Assembly: GCA_045577415.1 (NCBI GenBank)
Contig: JAZNII010000094.1
Coordinates: 4,423-68,422 of the forward strand
DNA length: 64,000 nucleotides
Source: SVTX01 sp045577415
GTDB lineage: Bacteria > Bacillota > Clostridia > Oscillospirales > CAG-272
Direction: 5' to 3'
The notes below the pieces were generated by a model, which did not search any database, had not been told where the DNA came from, and saw only the letters and a list, made by a program, of their open reading frames with translations. The first letter of the stretch is position 1; each line of letters starts with the position of its first letter. This document shows positions 1-8,196 of the stretch, in pieces. The position numbers were made by a program, and so were the translations under genes.

Positions 1-1161
1 GAGCAGATGAAGCTTATCTTTCTTTTTGCCGAGATCAAATTCAAGCTCACGGCTAAGACATTCCATTCTGAATGCGATCCATTCGGTAAGTATATCAACA
101 ACTCCAAGCTGACGGGGTTCTGCGTCTATTATGATATTAAAGTTGCATTTAAAGCTGTTTTCAAGGGGAGTGGATCTGAAAAGCTTCTGCATAAGCTTGT
201 CGGGGTCTACGCCCTTGCGAAGATCGAGAGTGAGCTTGAGACCTTCCTTGTCGGTCTCGTCTCTGAAGTCGATCACTTCCTTAAGTCTGCCTTCCTTTAC
301 CATAGCGGAAACCTTATTGAGTATCTGTTCAATGGTAGTGGAATATGGTATCTGGTATATATCTATGCAGTTTGCGGATGGATCGTAATTATACCTTGAG
401 CGTATCTTGAAGGATCCGTCACCCGTGGCATAAATGGATTTCATCTGCTCGTAATCGTAGATTATCTGACCGCCGCCGGGGAAGTCGGGAGCCTTTATTA
501 TCTCCATTATCTTTTCAACCGAAATGTTGGGCTTTTTGAGTATGGCGATAGTTCCGTCGCATATCTCGGAAAGATTGAAGGAACAGATATCCGACGCCAT
601 ACCGACCGCAATACCGCTATTGGGAGAAACAAGAATGTTTGGGAACGCGGTAGGAAGAAGCTGAGGCTCCTTCATAGTGCCGTCGTAGTTGTCTATCATG
701 TTGACGGCATTTTTATCGATTCCGTCGAAAAGTGTCTCACAAAACGAATCAAGCTTTGCCTCGGTATATCGGGGAGCCGCGTATTTGGTCTCGGAGGAAT
801 ATTGCTTACCGAAGTTACCCTTGGAGTCGACAAAAGGGTGAAGCAGGGTCTCGTTACCTCTCGTCAGACGAACCATCGTCTCGTATATCGACTGGTCGCC
901 GTGAGGGTGGAGCTTCATTACCGCGCCGACGATGTTTGCGCTCTTGGTTCTCGCGCCCTTTAAAAGTCCCATATTATACATCGTATAGAGGATTTTTCTG
1001 TGTGCGGGCTTAAATCCGTCGATCTCGGGAATAGCACGGGAAACTATAACGCTCATGGTATAGGGCATATAGTTTTTCTCGATTGTTTCTGTTATAGGCT
1101 GAGGCAATATGGGGGCATAAACGATTTCCTTGACTTCGTTTTGTTTCTTTTTCTTTGCCAT
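1..1161 (-). CDS. parC: Type IIA DNA topoisomerase subunit A, ParC-like (3' part lies outside the window)
   Basis: This is the N-terminal 387 residues of the DNA breakage-reunion subunit of a type IIA topoisomerase, which works with a ParE/GyrB-type ATPase to decatenate or supercoil DNA. Visible landmarks are the winged-helix core with HPHGD (residues 85-89) and the catalytic tyrosine in AAPRYTE (Tyr132), followed by GIAVGMASDICSFN. The N-terminus (MAKKKKQNEVKEI) and the motif LHPFVDSKGNFGKQYSS look more like the second, ParC-type enzyme of clostridia than like GyrA, so the symbol is an inference. In the quinolone-resistance region, the place of the usual Ser is taken by Gln90; Glu94 is the common Gram-positive residue. 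It is the last visible gene of the operon that starts at coaE, 32 bp behind the Sua5 gene. Confidence 0.93.
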   Translation of the reverse strand, partial: MAKKKKQNEVKEIVYAPILPQPITETIEKNYMPYTMSVIVSRAIPEIDGFKPAHRKILYTMYNMGLLKGARTKSANIVGAVMKLHPHGDQSIYETMVRLTRGNETLLHPFVDSKGNFGKQYSSETKYAAPRYTEAKLDSFCETLFDGIDKNAVNMIDNYDGTMKEPQLLPTAFPNILVSPNSGIAVGMASDICSFNLSEICDGTIAILKKPNISVEKIMEIIKAPDFPGGGQIIYDYEQMKSIYATGDGSFKIRSRYNYDPSANCIDIYQIPYSTTIEQILNKVSAMVKEGRLKEVIDFRDETDKEGLKLTLDLRKGVDPDKLMQKLFRSTPLENSFKCNFNIIIDAEPRQLGVVDILTEWIAFRMECLSRELEFDLGKKKDKLHLL

Positions 1162-1193
1162 TTATATATTTACCTTTCGTATAATTTTCAAAG

Positions 1194-2231
1194 TCATACT
1201 TTAAGAACCGAATGAGCCGCGGCGCGTATCATACGGTTGTAAAGAGCAAGACCCAAACCCTCCTTGTCGGGGATGTGGGCGTAGATTATATCGGGTGAGT
1301 GGGAGTCACACTCGCGGAGTCTTGCGAAAAGCATTTTTGCGTGTGTTTTCAGATCACCTCTGCGACCGATGGGCAACAAAAGCCTGTTTTCAAGCAATTC
1401 TGCCTCCTCGTCGTAACAAAGGATAGCGCATTTTCGCTCTTTTTGTTCGTTTTTGAGAAATTCTATTACGTTTTTATCGTCTCCGTCAAGAAGTATCAAT
1501 TGTGCCGTGGGGGCATAGTGCTTGTATTTCATTCCGGGGGACAGAGGGCGTTCGTTTTCGCCGAGGGTACCCTCAAGAGTAGGGGATATAGTCACGTTGT
1601 CGCAAACGCAACAAAGCGCGTCGTATGTAATGGCACCGGGACGGAGCAGGACCAGTCCTGTGTCTTTCGTGACAAGTACTATCGTGGATTCAAGACCTAT
1701 CTCGCACGCGCCGCCGTCGATTATCATATTGACTTTTCCGTCAAAATCTTCGATAACGTATTCAACACTGGTTGTGGATGGCTTTCCCGAAATATTAGCC
1801 GAGGGCGCGGCTATCGGAACTCCTGCCGCCTCGATTACAGCGTGAGCTACGGGGTGAGAGGGACAACGGATCGCCACGGTATCAAGTCCTCCCGTGGTCT
1901 CTAAAGGAACCGTGTTCTTTTTTGGGAGAATGACGGTGAGAGGTCCGGGCATAAAGGCTTTGGCAAGCTTATAGTAGATTTCATTGGTATATGCGTATTT
2001 TTCTGCGTCGGAGGGCTTGGCGACATGTATTATCAAGGGGTTGTCCGATGGCCGCCCCTTTGCCGCGTATATTTTTTTTGATGACTGTGGATTGGTGCCG
2101 TCGCCTCCAAGACCGTAAACCGTCTCAGTAGGGATGACCACCAATCCGCCGTCACGTAAAAGAGCCGCCGCCTCTGCGATGTCGTCTTTTTGCACATTTA
2201 CGTCGTCTATTCTGACTATTTTCGTTTCCAT
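1194..2231 (-). CDS. L-threonylcarbamoyladenylate synthase, Sua5/YwlC type
   Basis: Makes threonylcarbamoyl-AMP from threonine, bicarbonate and ATP, the first step of t6A37 modification of ANN-decoding tRNAs. The YrdC domain covers about residues 10-205, with IPTETVYGLGGDG, the KGRP segment in KIYAAKGRPSDNP, and APSANISGKPS. The remaining residues to 345 form the C-terminal Sua5 domain (PLSPGMKYKHYAP at its start), so this is the long Sua5 form rather than the short TsaC form. It lies between prfA (19 bp upstream) and the topoisomerase gene, in one operon. Sua5 next to release factor 1 is a common Bacillota arrangement, which fits a shared role in translation. Confidence 0.95.
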   Translation of the reverse strand: METKIVRIDDVNVQKDDIAEAAALLRDGGLVVIPTETVYGLGGDGTNPQSSKKIYAAKGRPSDNPLIIHVAKPSDAEKYAYTNEIYYKLAKAFMPGPLTVILPKKNTVPLETTGGLDTVAIRCPSHPVAHAVIEAAGVPIAAPSANISGKPSTTSVEYVIEDFDGKVNMIIDGGACEIGLESTIVLVTKDTGLVLLRPGAITYDALCCVCDNVTISPTLEGTLGENERPLSPGMKYKHYAPTAQLILLDGDDKNVIEFLKNEQKERKCAILCYDEEAELLENRLLLPIGRRGDLKTHAKMLFARLRECDSHSPDIIYAHIPDKEGLGLALYNRMIRAAAHSVLKV

Positions 2232-2250
2232 AGCGGCTCCTTTCTAAAAT

Positions 2251-3327
2251 TTAACCGTTAATTTCGGCTTTGAGCTTTTCCGCGGTGTCTGCCGCGATCA
2301 GTGAGTCTATCATTTGTCCAATGTTTCCGTTGACAAAGCTGTCAAGAGAGTGGAGGGTTACTCCTATTCTGTGATCGGTAACTCTGTTTTGGGGGTAGTT
2401 GTAGGTGCGGATCTTTTCGCTTCTGTCTCCCGTACCTACCTGACTCTTTCGGTCGGAGGCGACCTTTTCGGACTGCTCCCGCTGCTTTATGTCGTAAAGC
2501 TTTGCGCGGAGCATTTTCAGCGCCTTATCTTTGTTTTTGAACTGTGAACGCTCTTCCTGACACTCGATCACGATGCCCGTGGGCTTGTGGGTAAGTCTCA
2601 CGGCAGATTCGGTCTTGTTGATGTGCTGACCGCCCGCGCCGCTTGACTTACAGGACTCGTAGATAAGATCCGATTCCTTGATCTCGATCTCCACGTCCTC
2701 GACCTCGGGAAGTACAGCGACAGTTGCAGTAGAGGTCTGGATGCGTCCCTGTGACTCGGTCTCGGGTACTCTCTGAACTCTGTGAACTCCCGATTCAAAT
2801 TTGAAACGCGAATATGCGCCGTCACCCTCAACTGTGAAGGAAATTTCCTTATATCCGCCAAGCTCGGTCTCGTTGGCGTTTGCTATCGAGACCTTAAATC
2901 CAACCGTCGCCGCATACATCGAGTACATACGGAAGAGAACCGCCGCAAAAAGCGCAGCCTCCTCGCCGCCCGCACCGGCGCGGATCTCGACGATGATATT
3001 TTTGTCGTCGTTGGGATCACGGGGAAGAAGTAATACAGTCAGCTCATCGGCGAGGCGCTCAAGGCGCAATTTTGCTTCCTTAAGCTCCTCCTGCGCCATC
3101 GCGCGCATTTCGTCGTCGTCCGCCTCGTCGATTATCATTAAGGCGTCTTCAATATCGGTCTCTGCTCGCTTATACTCGCGGTATTTTGCCACCACGGGAG
3201 TGAGCGCGTGATATTCCTTGATCGCCTTTGCGTAAGCCTGAGCGTCCAATATCAATGCCGTGTTGTTGGCAAGCTCGTATTCAAGCCTGTCATATTTTTC
3301 CACGGTAGATACAAGCTTTTCAAACAT
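2251..3327 (-). CDS. prfA: Peptide chain release factor 1
   Basis: Recognises UAA and UAG stop codons and triggers peptide release. The protein has 358 residues, the normal RF1 length. The PxT-type recognition tripeptide is seen as RVPETESQGR, and the GGQ peptidyl-tRNA hydrolysis motif as GAGGQHINKTESAVR. The N-terminal helical domain (residues 1-100) carries the acidic stretch typical of the family. It starts 3 bp after the stop of the M18 aminopeptidase gene, so translation is probably coupled. No HemK/PrmC methyltransferase gene, the usual partner of prfA, is present next to it. Confidence 0.97.
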   Translation of the reverse strand: MFEKLVSTVEKYDRLEYELANNTALILDAQAYAKAIKEYHALTPVVAKYREYKRAETDIEDALMIIDEADDDEMRAMAQEELKEAKLRLERLADELTVLLLPRDPNDDKNIIVEIRAGAGGEEAALFAAVLFRMYSMYAATVGFKVSIANANETELGGYKEISFTVEGDGAYSRFKFESGVHRVQRVPETESQGRIQTSTATVAVLPEVEDVEIEIKESDLIYESCKSSGAGGQHINKTESAVRLTHKPTGIVIECQEERSQFKNKDKALKMLRAKLYDIKQREQSEKVASDRKSQVGTGDRSEKIRTYNYPQNRVTDHRIGVTLHSLDSFVNGNIGQMIDSLIAADTAEKLKAEING

Positions 3328-3330
3328 AAA

Positions 3331-4704
3331 TTAAGCCATGTTGAAGGCGTAGAATGCCTTGTGGGCAGAGTAAACGTCTGCCTTGGAAACTACCTCGTAG
3401 GGTGCGTGCATACTGATTACGGGAACACCGAGGTCAACGGTTTCGATGTTGTGCTTCGCGATATACTTCGCAACTGTTCCGCCGCCGCCCTGGTCGGTCT
3501 TACCAAGCTCTGCGGTCTGCCAGATAACGCCGTATTCCTCGTAGATCTTTCTGATCCATGCGACGTACTCTGCGGGAGCGTCATTTGTGCCGCCCTTTCC
3601 GCCGCTACCTGTGTACTTGGACATAGTGATACCGCAGTTGATCTTAGCCGCGTTCTTGGACTCGTAAACTTCAGCGAAATTGGGGTCGAAGCAAGCGTTA
3701 ACGTCGGCGGAAAGGCACTTGGAATTAGCCTTTACAGCGTAGATATTGCCGCCGAGAGCCTCGGTGATAGCGCCCATAAGGTCGGTAAAGAGACCACACT
3801 GCATACCTGTGTTACCCTCGCTTCCGATCTCCTCCTTGTCTGCGAGAACCACCATAAGGGTATGTTCGCTTGCATCGGACTCAAAGAGTGCGGTGAGGGA
3901 GGGATATGCGCAGACCTTGTCGTCGTGACCGTAAGCCGAAATGAGGGAACGGTCAAAGCCAACGTCACGAGACTTGCCTGCGGGAACTACGAAAATGTCG
4001 GCAGAAAGGAAATCTTCCTCGTGTATACCGTACTTTTCGTTGAGGATCGTGAGAACGTTAAGCTTTATCTTGTTGCTCTCCTCGGTATTAGAGAGGGGTC
4101 TTGAGCCAAGAAGGATGTTGAGGCTCTCTGCAGGGATAGCCTGACCGAGAGGCTTTGCGCTCTGGTCCTTTGCGAGGTGGGGAAGAAGATCATTAATGTA
4201 GAATACGGGATCGCCGTCTTCGTCACCAATGCAAATGTCAACGCATGTGCCGTCCTTTTTTGCCACGGTTCCGTGAAGCGCCAAGGGGAGAGCAACCCAC
4301 TGATACTTACGAACACCGCCGTAGTAGTGAGTCTTTGCTAAGCAGAAGCCGCCGTCCTCATAAACGGGAACCTGCTTGAAGTCAAGTCTGGGGCTGTCGA
4401 TGTGGGAAGCGACTATTCTCATACCATTGTTGATATTCTCGCTACCGATTTTGAAAAGATAGAGATTTCTGCCGCGGTTGTTGTAGTAATACTTGTCGCC
4501 TGCCTTGATCTGCATGCCAAAGGAATAGGGCTTGTAACCCTTAGCCTCTGCCATCTCGATAGAGACCTTGACAGCCTCTCTCTCTGTCTTGGACGCGTCC
4601 ATATATGTCATATAGCCGTCACAGTAATCGTAAGCCGCCTTGATCTCGGCATCTGTTGCCTTGTCGTAAAAGTTAGCTTTTGTGTAGGTAAGTTCGTTGC
4701 TCAT
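3331..4704 (-). CDS. M18 family metallo-aminopeptidase
   Basis: Predicted cytosolic zinc aminopeptidase of the aspartyl-aminopeptidase (M18) family, 457 residues. The ordered metal and catalytic motifs are visible: VASHIDSPRLDFK (first metal His), SAYGHDDKVC (bridging Asp), DKEEIGSEGNTGM (catalytic and metal Glu pair), and VPVISMHAPYE near the C-terminus (final His). The stretch SKYTGSGGKGGTNDA is typical of the longer clostridial M18 branch. It sits in the coaE-slt-aminopeptidase-prfA-Sua5-parC operon, 52 bp after the lytic transglycosylase. The natural substrate cannot be read from the sequence; acidic N-terminal residues are the family norm. Confidence 0.94.
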   Translation of the reverse strand: MSNELTYTKANFYDKATDAEIKAAYDYCDGYMTYMDASKTEREAVKVSIEMAEAKGYKPYSFGMQIKAGDKYYYNNRGRNLYLFKIGSENINNGMRIVASHIDSPRLDFKQVPVYEDGGFCLAKTHYYGGVRKYQWVALPLALHGTVAKKDGTCVDICIGDEDGDPVFYINDLLPHLAKDQSAKPLGQAIPAESLNILLGSRPLSNTEESNKIKLNVLTILNEKYGIHEEDFLSADIFVVPAGKSRDVGFDRSLISAYGHDDKVCAYPSLTALFESDASEHTLMVVLADKEEIGSEGNTGMQCGLFTDLMGAITEALGGNIYAVKANSKCLSADVNACFDPNFAEVYESKNAAKINCGITMSKYTGSGGKGGTNDAPAEYVAWIRKIYEEYGVIWQTAELGKTDQGGGGTVAKYIAKHNIETVDLGVPVISMHAPYEVVSKADVYSAHKAFYAFNMA

Positions 4705-4756
4705 TTTAATATCCTTTCTTCATAGTGTGACTATGTATTGTTTTTATTTTCAAGGA

Positions 4757-5332
4757 TCAATACAGATCCTCATATTTTCCTTTTGCGTGGTTGACCTTTT
4801 TTACGTAATTTCGTGTTTCTCGATAGGGAATGTCGCCAAGCTTTCCGTCCTCGTCCAGCCATTCGTCAACGTTGCCGAGACCTCCGTTGTAGGCAGCAAT
4901 AGCCGCGTCCCAGCTATTGTATCTTGCGTAAAGATAGGAAAGGTAATATGTGCCGTAACGTATATTGGTGTCGGGATCGTACCTCATGCCGGGGTCAAGT
5001 CCTTCTTTCAAGCGTTGAGTGCTTATTTCGTTAAAGGTCGGTTCGGTTAATTGCATAAGTCCGACAGCGCCCTTGTCGGATACGGCAGAGGAGTTGAATC
5101 CGCTTTCGGTCTTTATGACTGCCCAGATAAGCTCCTCGGGAACGCCGAATCTTTCCGAATATCTTTCGACCGATTCTGCGTATTCATCGGGCTTTGGGTA
5201 TATTGCGAATTCTATCTGCGATACGGCAAAGTCGAAAATAAATCCGAAAACGATTGAAATAGCCAAGACGATGAGTATTATTTTGCCCCATCCGGAACTT
5301 GAACCCGAGTACTTCTTTCGGGATCTTGTCAT
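4757..5332 (-). CDS. Membrane-anchored lytic transglycosylase (SLT domain)
   Basis: Short murein lytic transglycosylase of 191 residues. A single N-terminal membrane segment (about residues 17-38, after a basic stretch) anchors an extracellular SLT domain. The catalytic Glu is seen in IKTESGFNSSAVS, followed by GAVGLMQLTEPT and AAYNGGLGNVDEW, the standard SLT motif order. It probably cleaves glycan strands during growth or germination. The start codon overlaps the coaE stop by 4 bp (ATGA), which indicates translational coupling. SLT next to coaE is a frequent clostridial gene pair. Confidence 0.95.
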   Translation of the reverse strand: MTRSRKKYSGSSSGWGKIILIVLAISIVFGFIFDFAVSQIEFAIYPKPDEYAESVERYSERFGVPEELIWAVIKTESGFNSSAVSDKGAVGLMQLTEPTFNEISTQRLKEGLDPGMRYDPDTNIRYGTYYLSYLYARYNSWDAAIAAYNGGLGNVDEWLDEDGKLGDIPYRETRNYVKKVNHAKGKYEDLY

Positions 5333-5934
5333 AGTGATATCCTCCTTTTTGAAAGGATAGTATCAACTTGTTGATTCAGGGAGGTCAGGTCTCCGTTGTT
5401 GTAGACGGTCTCGTCGGTGTGATCAATATAAAAAGAGTCCGGCTTTTGCGACTTGATACGTCTTTCTGCTGCGGATCTATCGATAGAATCTCGGAGCATT
5501 ATTCTGTCTGTTCGAACACTTTCGTCGGCAAGGACTGAAACCGTTAAGTCGCAATCCTTTATAACGTTTGCCTCAATAAGCAAAGGCGCATCGATTACGC
5601 CAACGCCAACCCCTTGGCTCTTGTAGATAGAAATAATATCAATTATGCGAGAGATCACATACTTGTGAGTTATCTTGTTCAAAAGCTCAAGCTTATCTTT
5701 GTTTTCTTCGCCGAAAACGAGAGAAGCAAGCCTTTTTCTGTCAATAGCGCCTGTGTCAGTCAATATATCTTTGCCAAAATTCAATACTAATTCACCAACA
5801 CAATCCGAGGGGGGAGTGATAACGTCGTGATACACCTCATCGGCATCAATTATTCTCGCGCCCTTTGACGAAAGATATTTTGAGACTTCGCCCTTGCCCG
5901 ATCCGCTGGGACCGGTGATACCGATAATGAACAT
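5329..5934 (-). CDS. coaE: Dephospho-CoA kinase
   Basis: Phosphorylates the ribose 3'-OH of dephospho-CoA, the last step of coenzyme A synthesis. The 201-residue protein begins with the P-loop GITGPSGSGKGEV, followed by IDADEVYHD (substrate-binding Asp) and GVIDAPLLIEA. A serine takes the place of the more common leucine-rich GLTG start. It is the first gene of the six-gene operon running to the topoisomerase gene, and a good sigma-A promoter lies 58-86 bp upstream. A Shine-Dalgarno-like AAAGGAG precedes the ATG. Confidence 0.95.
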   Translation of the reverse strand: MFIIGITGPSGSGKGEVSKYLSSKGARIIDADEVYHDVITPPSDCVGELVLNFGKDILTDTGAIDRKRLASLVFGEENKDKLELLNKITHKYVISRIIDIISIYKSQGVGVGVIDAPLLIEANVIKDCDLTVSVLADESVRTDRIMLRDSIDRSAAERRIKSQKPDSFYIDHTDETVYNNGDLTSLNQQVDTILSKRRISL

Positions 5935-5991
5935 ATCCGACTCCTTTCGTTAGATTTTAGATTTCTTCCGAAAAACAAACATCCACATTAT

Positions 5992-6020
5992 ATTATAACT
6001 CATTTTGAGAATTTTTTCAA
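5992..6020 (-). promoter_or_regulatory. Sigma-A promoter of the coaE operon
   Basis: Read on the minus strand, TTGAAA (6015-6020) and TATAAT (5992-5997) are separated by 17 bp. It points into coaE and lies just beside the oppositely directed promoter at 6090-6118. Confidence 0.8.
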
Positions 6021-6089
6021 GTCCAAAATCATAATTATTATTTAATTTTGAAAGAAAATTTCATCAAAGACAAAAATCCCTGCGTTTGC

Positions 6090-6118
6090 TTGACAACAAA
6101 ATGACCTCATGGTATAAT
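6090..6118 (+). promoter_or_regulatory. Perfect consensus sigma-A promoter upstream of the zinc-ribbon frame
   Basis: TTGACA (6090-6095), 17-bp spacer, TATAAT (6113-6118). Transcription would begin near 6125, almost exactly where the similarity-bearing part of the following reading frame begins, leaving no room for a normal leader. Confidence 0.8.
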
Positions 6119-6125
6119 TAAACAT

Positions 6126-6461
6126 ATCTTTGACCGTGATTGGGAGGGCGAGGTAACGAGAGTTGATACTGTAATCGATAGCGAACCCATCACCTTTTCC
6201 GTTGCTGTCGATCGCCGTCCGCCTAAAAAGATACCCTATACTGTTGTAACCGTACTTAAAGATAACGGAAAAACCGTAAAATTGAAGATACAATCCCGAA
6301 AGATGGCACCGTTGCTTTTTGAAATCGGAGATAGAATAAAGCATCATAAGGGAGCTAAATATCCGATCGTTTTGACGTCCAAAAAGCACGTCTACATCTG
6401 CCCGATATGCGGCGGTTGGTTCAAAGAGAGAAAATGCCTCAATTGTAGGGTGAATTTTTAA
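6126..6461 (+). CDS. Small zinc-ribbon protein without a recognisable start codon (non-AUG start, leaderless, or decayed gene)
   Basis: The frame is open from 6105 (after an in-frame TGA at 6102-6104) to the TAA at 6459-6461, but contains no ATG, GTG or TTG until well inside. Its translation looks truly coding: a domain starting DRDWEGEVTRVD, a KTVKLKIQSRKMAPLLF-EIGDRI core, and a C-terminal CPICGGWFKERKCLNC zinc ribbon (CxxC, 8 residues, CxxC). WEGxV with a later GDR resembles small uncharacterised beta domains (possibly DUF7489-like; weak memory match). The placed start, ATC at 6126, would be leaderless from the perfect promoter at 6090-6118; this is a guess. Alternatives are an assembly error or a gene that has lost its start. 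The first in-frame ATG leaves only the last 50 or so residues. Confidence 0.5.
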   Translation: MFDRDWEGEVTRVDTVIDSEPITFSVAVDRRPPKKIPYTVVTVLKDNGKTVKLKIQSRKMAPLLFEIGDRIKHHKGAKYPIVLTSKKHVYICPICGGWFKERKCLNCRVNF

Positions 6462-6471
6462 TTCTTCAAGC

Positions 6472-6511
6472 AAAATTGCAACGCTAAATTATAATTTGGT
6501 GTTGCAATTTT
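6472..6511 (+). terminator. Hairpin after the zinc-ribbon frame
   Basis: Perfect 11-bp arms AAAATTGCAAC (6472-6482) and GTTGCAATTTT (6501-6511) with an AT-rich 18-base loop, followed by a T-rich run. The right arm also supplies the -35 box of the next promoter. Confidence 0.55.
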
Positions 6512-6530
6512 CTATTATATATTGTATAAT
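6502..6530 (+). promoter_or_regulatory. Promoter of the HAD-murB-whiA-dnaE operon
   Basis: TTGCAA (6502-6507), 17-bp spacer, TATAAT (6525-6530), 33 bp upstream of the first start codon. The -35 box lies inside the right arm of the preceding hairpin. Confidence 0.75.
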
Positions 6531-6562
6531 ATTAATATATTGATTAAAGGCGGTATTTAGTA

Positions 6563-7252
6563 ATGTCAAAATACACCACAATTTTATTCGATGCGGACGA
6601 TACGTTGTTTGATTTTAAAAAGTCCGAGCATGAGGCGGTGAAGGACTGTCTTTCTTTGGTTGGGCTTCCCACGACCGATGAAATTATAGAAAAATATTCG
6701 GAGATCAATCAAAGCTATTGGAAGATGCTGGAGCGCGGTGAAATCACCAAAAAGGATCTTTTTATCGCTCGCTGGAATACCTTTCTTGATTATTACGGAT
6801 TGGTAGACACGGATGCTGAAATGATAGCTAAGCTCTATCTTATACAGCTGTCACAAAAAAGCTATCTTTTGGATGGTGCGGAGAGTCTGTGTAAAAAGCT
6901 TTACGGCAAATTCAAAATGTATATAGTAACAAACGGTTATGCGGTAGTGCAGCACGGCAGATTTGACAAGAGCATCCTGCGAAAGTATTTTGAAGATATG
7001 TTCATTTCCGAGGAGATGGGCGCAGAAAAGCCAACGGTTCAATATTTCGATGCGGTATTTTCAAGGATTCCCGACTTTGATAAAAGCAAGGCAATAATTA
7101 TCGGTGATTCACTTTCTTCCGACATAAAGGGCGGTATCGCTGCGGGAATAGATACTTGTTGGTACAATCGGGGTCACAAAAGCGCTCCCGACGGAATGAA
7201 TATAACCTATACGATAAACGATCTTTCCGAGATCGAAAACATTCTGTTTTAA
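6563..7252 (+). CDS. HAD-superfamily phosphatase, YjjG-type (noncanonical pyrimidine nucleotidase family)
   Basis: Predicted cytosolic nucleotide or sugar-phosphate phosphatase of 229 residues. HAD motif I is DADDTLFDF (nucleophile and acid/base Asp), motif II is the T of IVTNGYAV, motif III/IV is GAEKPTVQYF with IIGDSLSSDIKGG. The alpha-helical cap between motifs I and II and the overall length match YjjG/YfnB, enzymes that hydrolyse damaged or non-canonical pyrimidine monophosphates. It is the first gene of a plus-strand operon with murB 17 bp downstream. The exact substrate is inferred from family only. Confidence 0.92.
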   Translation: MSKYTTILFDADDTLFDFKKSEHEAVKDCLSLVGLPTTDEIIEKYSEINQSYWKMLERGEITKKDLFIARWNTFLDYYGLVDTDAEMIAKLYLIQLSQKSYLLDGAESLCKKLYGKFKMYIVTNGYAVVQHGRFDKSILRKYFEDMFISEEMGAEKPTVQYFDAVFSRIPDFDKSKAIIIGDSLSSDIKGGIAAGIDTCWYNRGHKSAPDGMNITYTINDLSEIENILF

Positions 7253-7269
7253 TCTGAAAGGACAGACCT

Positions 7270-8175
7270 ATGACCCCTGATTTCGATTCAAGCATTGAAA
7301 TTCGCGAAAATGAGCCTTTATCGAAGCATTCCTCTTTCAAGATCGGAGGACCTGCCAAGATCGCAGTTTTTCCAAAGACGCGCGACGAGCTTGTCGAGGT
7401 TCTGCGTTCGGTAAAGAGTTGTAAATATAAATATATGGTGGTAGGTAACGGATCAAATCTTCTTTTTGACGACGAGGGCTTTGACGGAATTATCATTTTT
7501 ACAAAGCACTTGAACACTACAGAATACATCCATAAAAGCGACAAGACCGTGATACGAGTTGAATGCGGAAAATCGCTGACCGAGCTTGCAAGTGAGACAG
7601 GTAAAAAGCACTCCTTGACGGGTCTTGAATTCGCGTTTGGTATCCCCGGAACGGTTGGCGGCGCTATCTATATGAACGCGGGTGCTTATGGGGGGCAAAT
7701 GTCGGATATAGCTGTGGAAACAGAGTATTTCGACACCTTTGACGGTGAAATTAAGAAGGTCTCGGGCGACGCGCACAAATTTGATTACAGACATTCGATC
7801 TTTGCCGAGCATCCCGAGTATATCATTCTTTCCACGACCCTTGAGATGAAAGAGGAAAATGCCGAAGAAATATTCGCGGCTATGACCAAAAACATGACCT
7901 CGCGCCGCGAAAAACAGCCTCTTGAATACCCAAGCGCGGGCAGCACCTTCAAGCGCCCCACAGGATATTTTGCAGGCAAGCTTATAGAAGATTGCGGACT
8001 TAAAGGCTACACCGTAGGCGGCGCGCAGATCTCCGAAAAGCACGCGGGATTTACGGTCAATATCGGAGGAGCGACCTCCGCAGACGTTCTTGCGGTCATT
8101 GAGCATACGAGAGCTGTTGTGCTTGAAAAATTCGGCGTTGAGCTTGAATGTGAGATCATTTACGTACCCAAATAA
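7270..8175 (+). CDS. murB: UDP-N-acetylenolpyruvoylglucosamine reductase
   Basis: FAD- and NADPH-dependent reduction of UDP-GlcNAc-enolpyruvate to UDP-MurNAc, the second committed step of peptidoglycan precursor synthesis. The 301-residue protein shows the FAD-binding motifs VVGNGSNLLF and FGIPGTVGGAIYMNAGAYGG, and the catalytic serine segment YPSAGSTFKRP (Ser proton donor); it ends with the conserved Glu region LECEIIYV. The missing third-domain insert makes it a type II MurB, as usual in Gram-positives. Order murB-whiA with a nearby phosphatase is common in clostridia. Confidence 0.97.
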   Translation: MTPDFDSSIEIRENEPLSKHSSFKIGGPAKIAVFPKTRDELVEVLRSVKSCKYKYMVVGNGSNLLFDDEGFDGIIIFTKHLNTTEYIHKSDKTVIRVECGKSLTELASETGKKHSLTGLEFAFGIPGTVGGAIYMNAGAYGGQMSDIAVETEYFDTFDGEIKKVSGDAHKFDYRHSIFAEHPEYIILSTTLEMKEENAEEIFAAMTKNMTSRREKQPLEYPSAGSTFKRPTGYFAGKLIEDCGLKGYTVGGAQISEKHAGFTVNIGGATSADVLAVIEHTRAVVLEKFGVELECEIIYVPK

Positions 8176-8196
8176 AAGGATTGAAAGGCTATAAAA

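Noticed and set aside
6042..6473. Minus-strand frame of 143 codons
   Set aside because: It is antisense to the zinc-ribbon frame, whose translation has a CPxCGG/CLNC ribbon and a promoter in front. The minus-strand translation shows no domain and no ribosome site.
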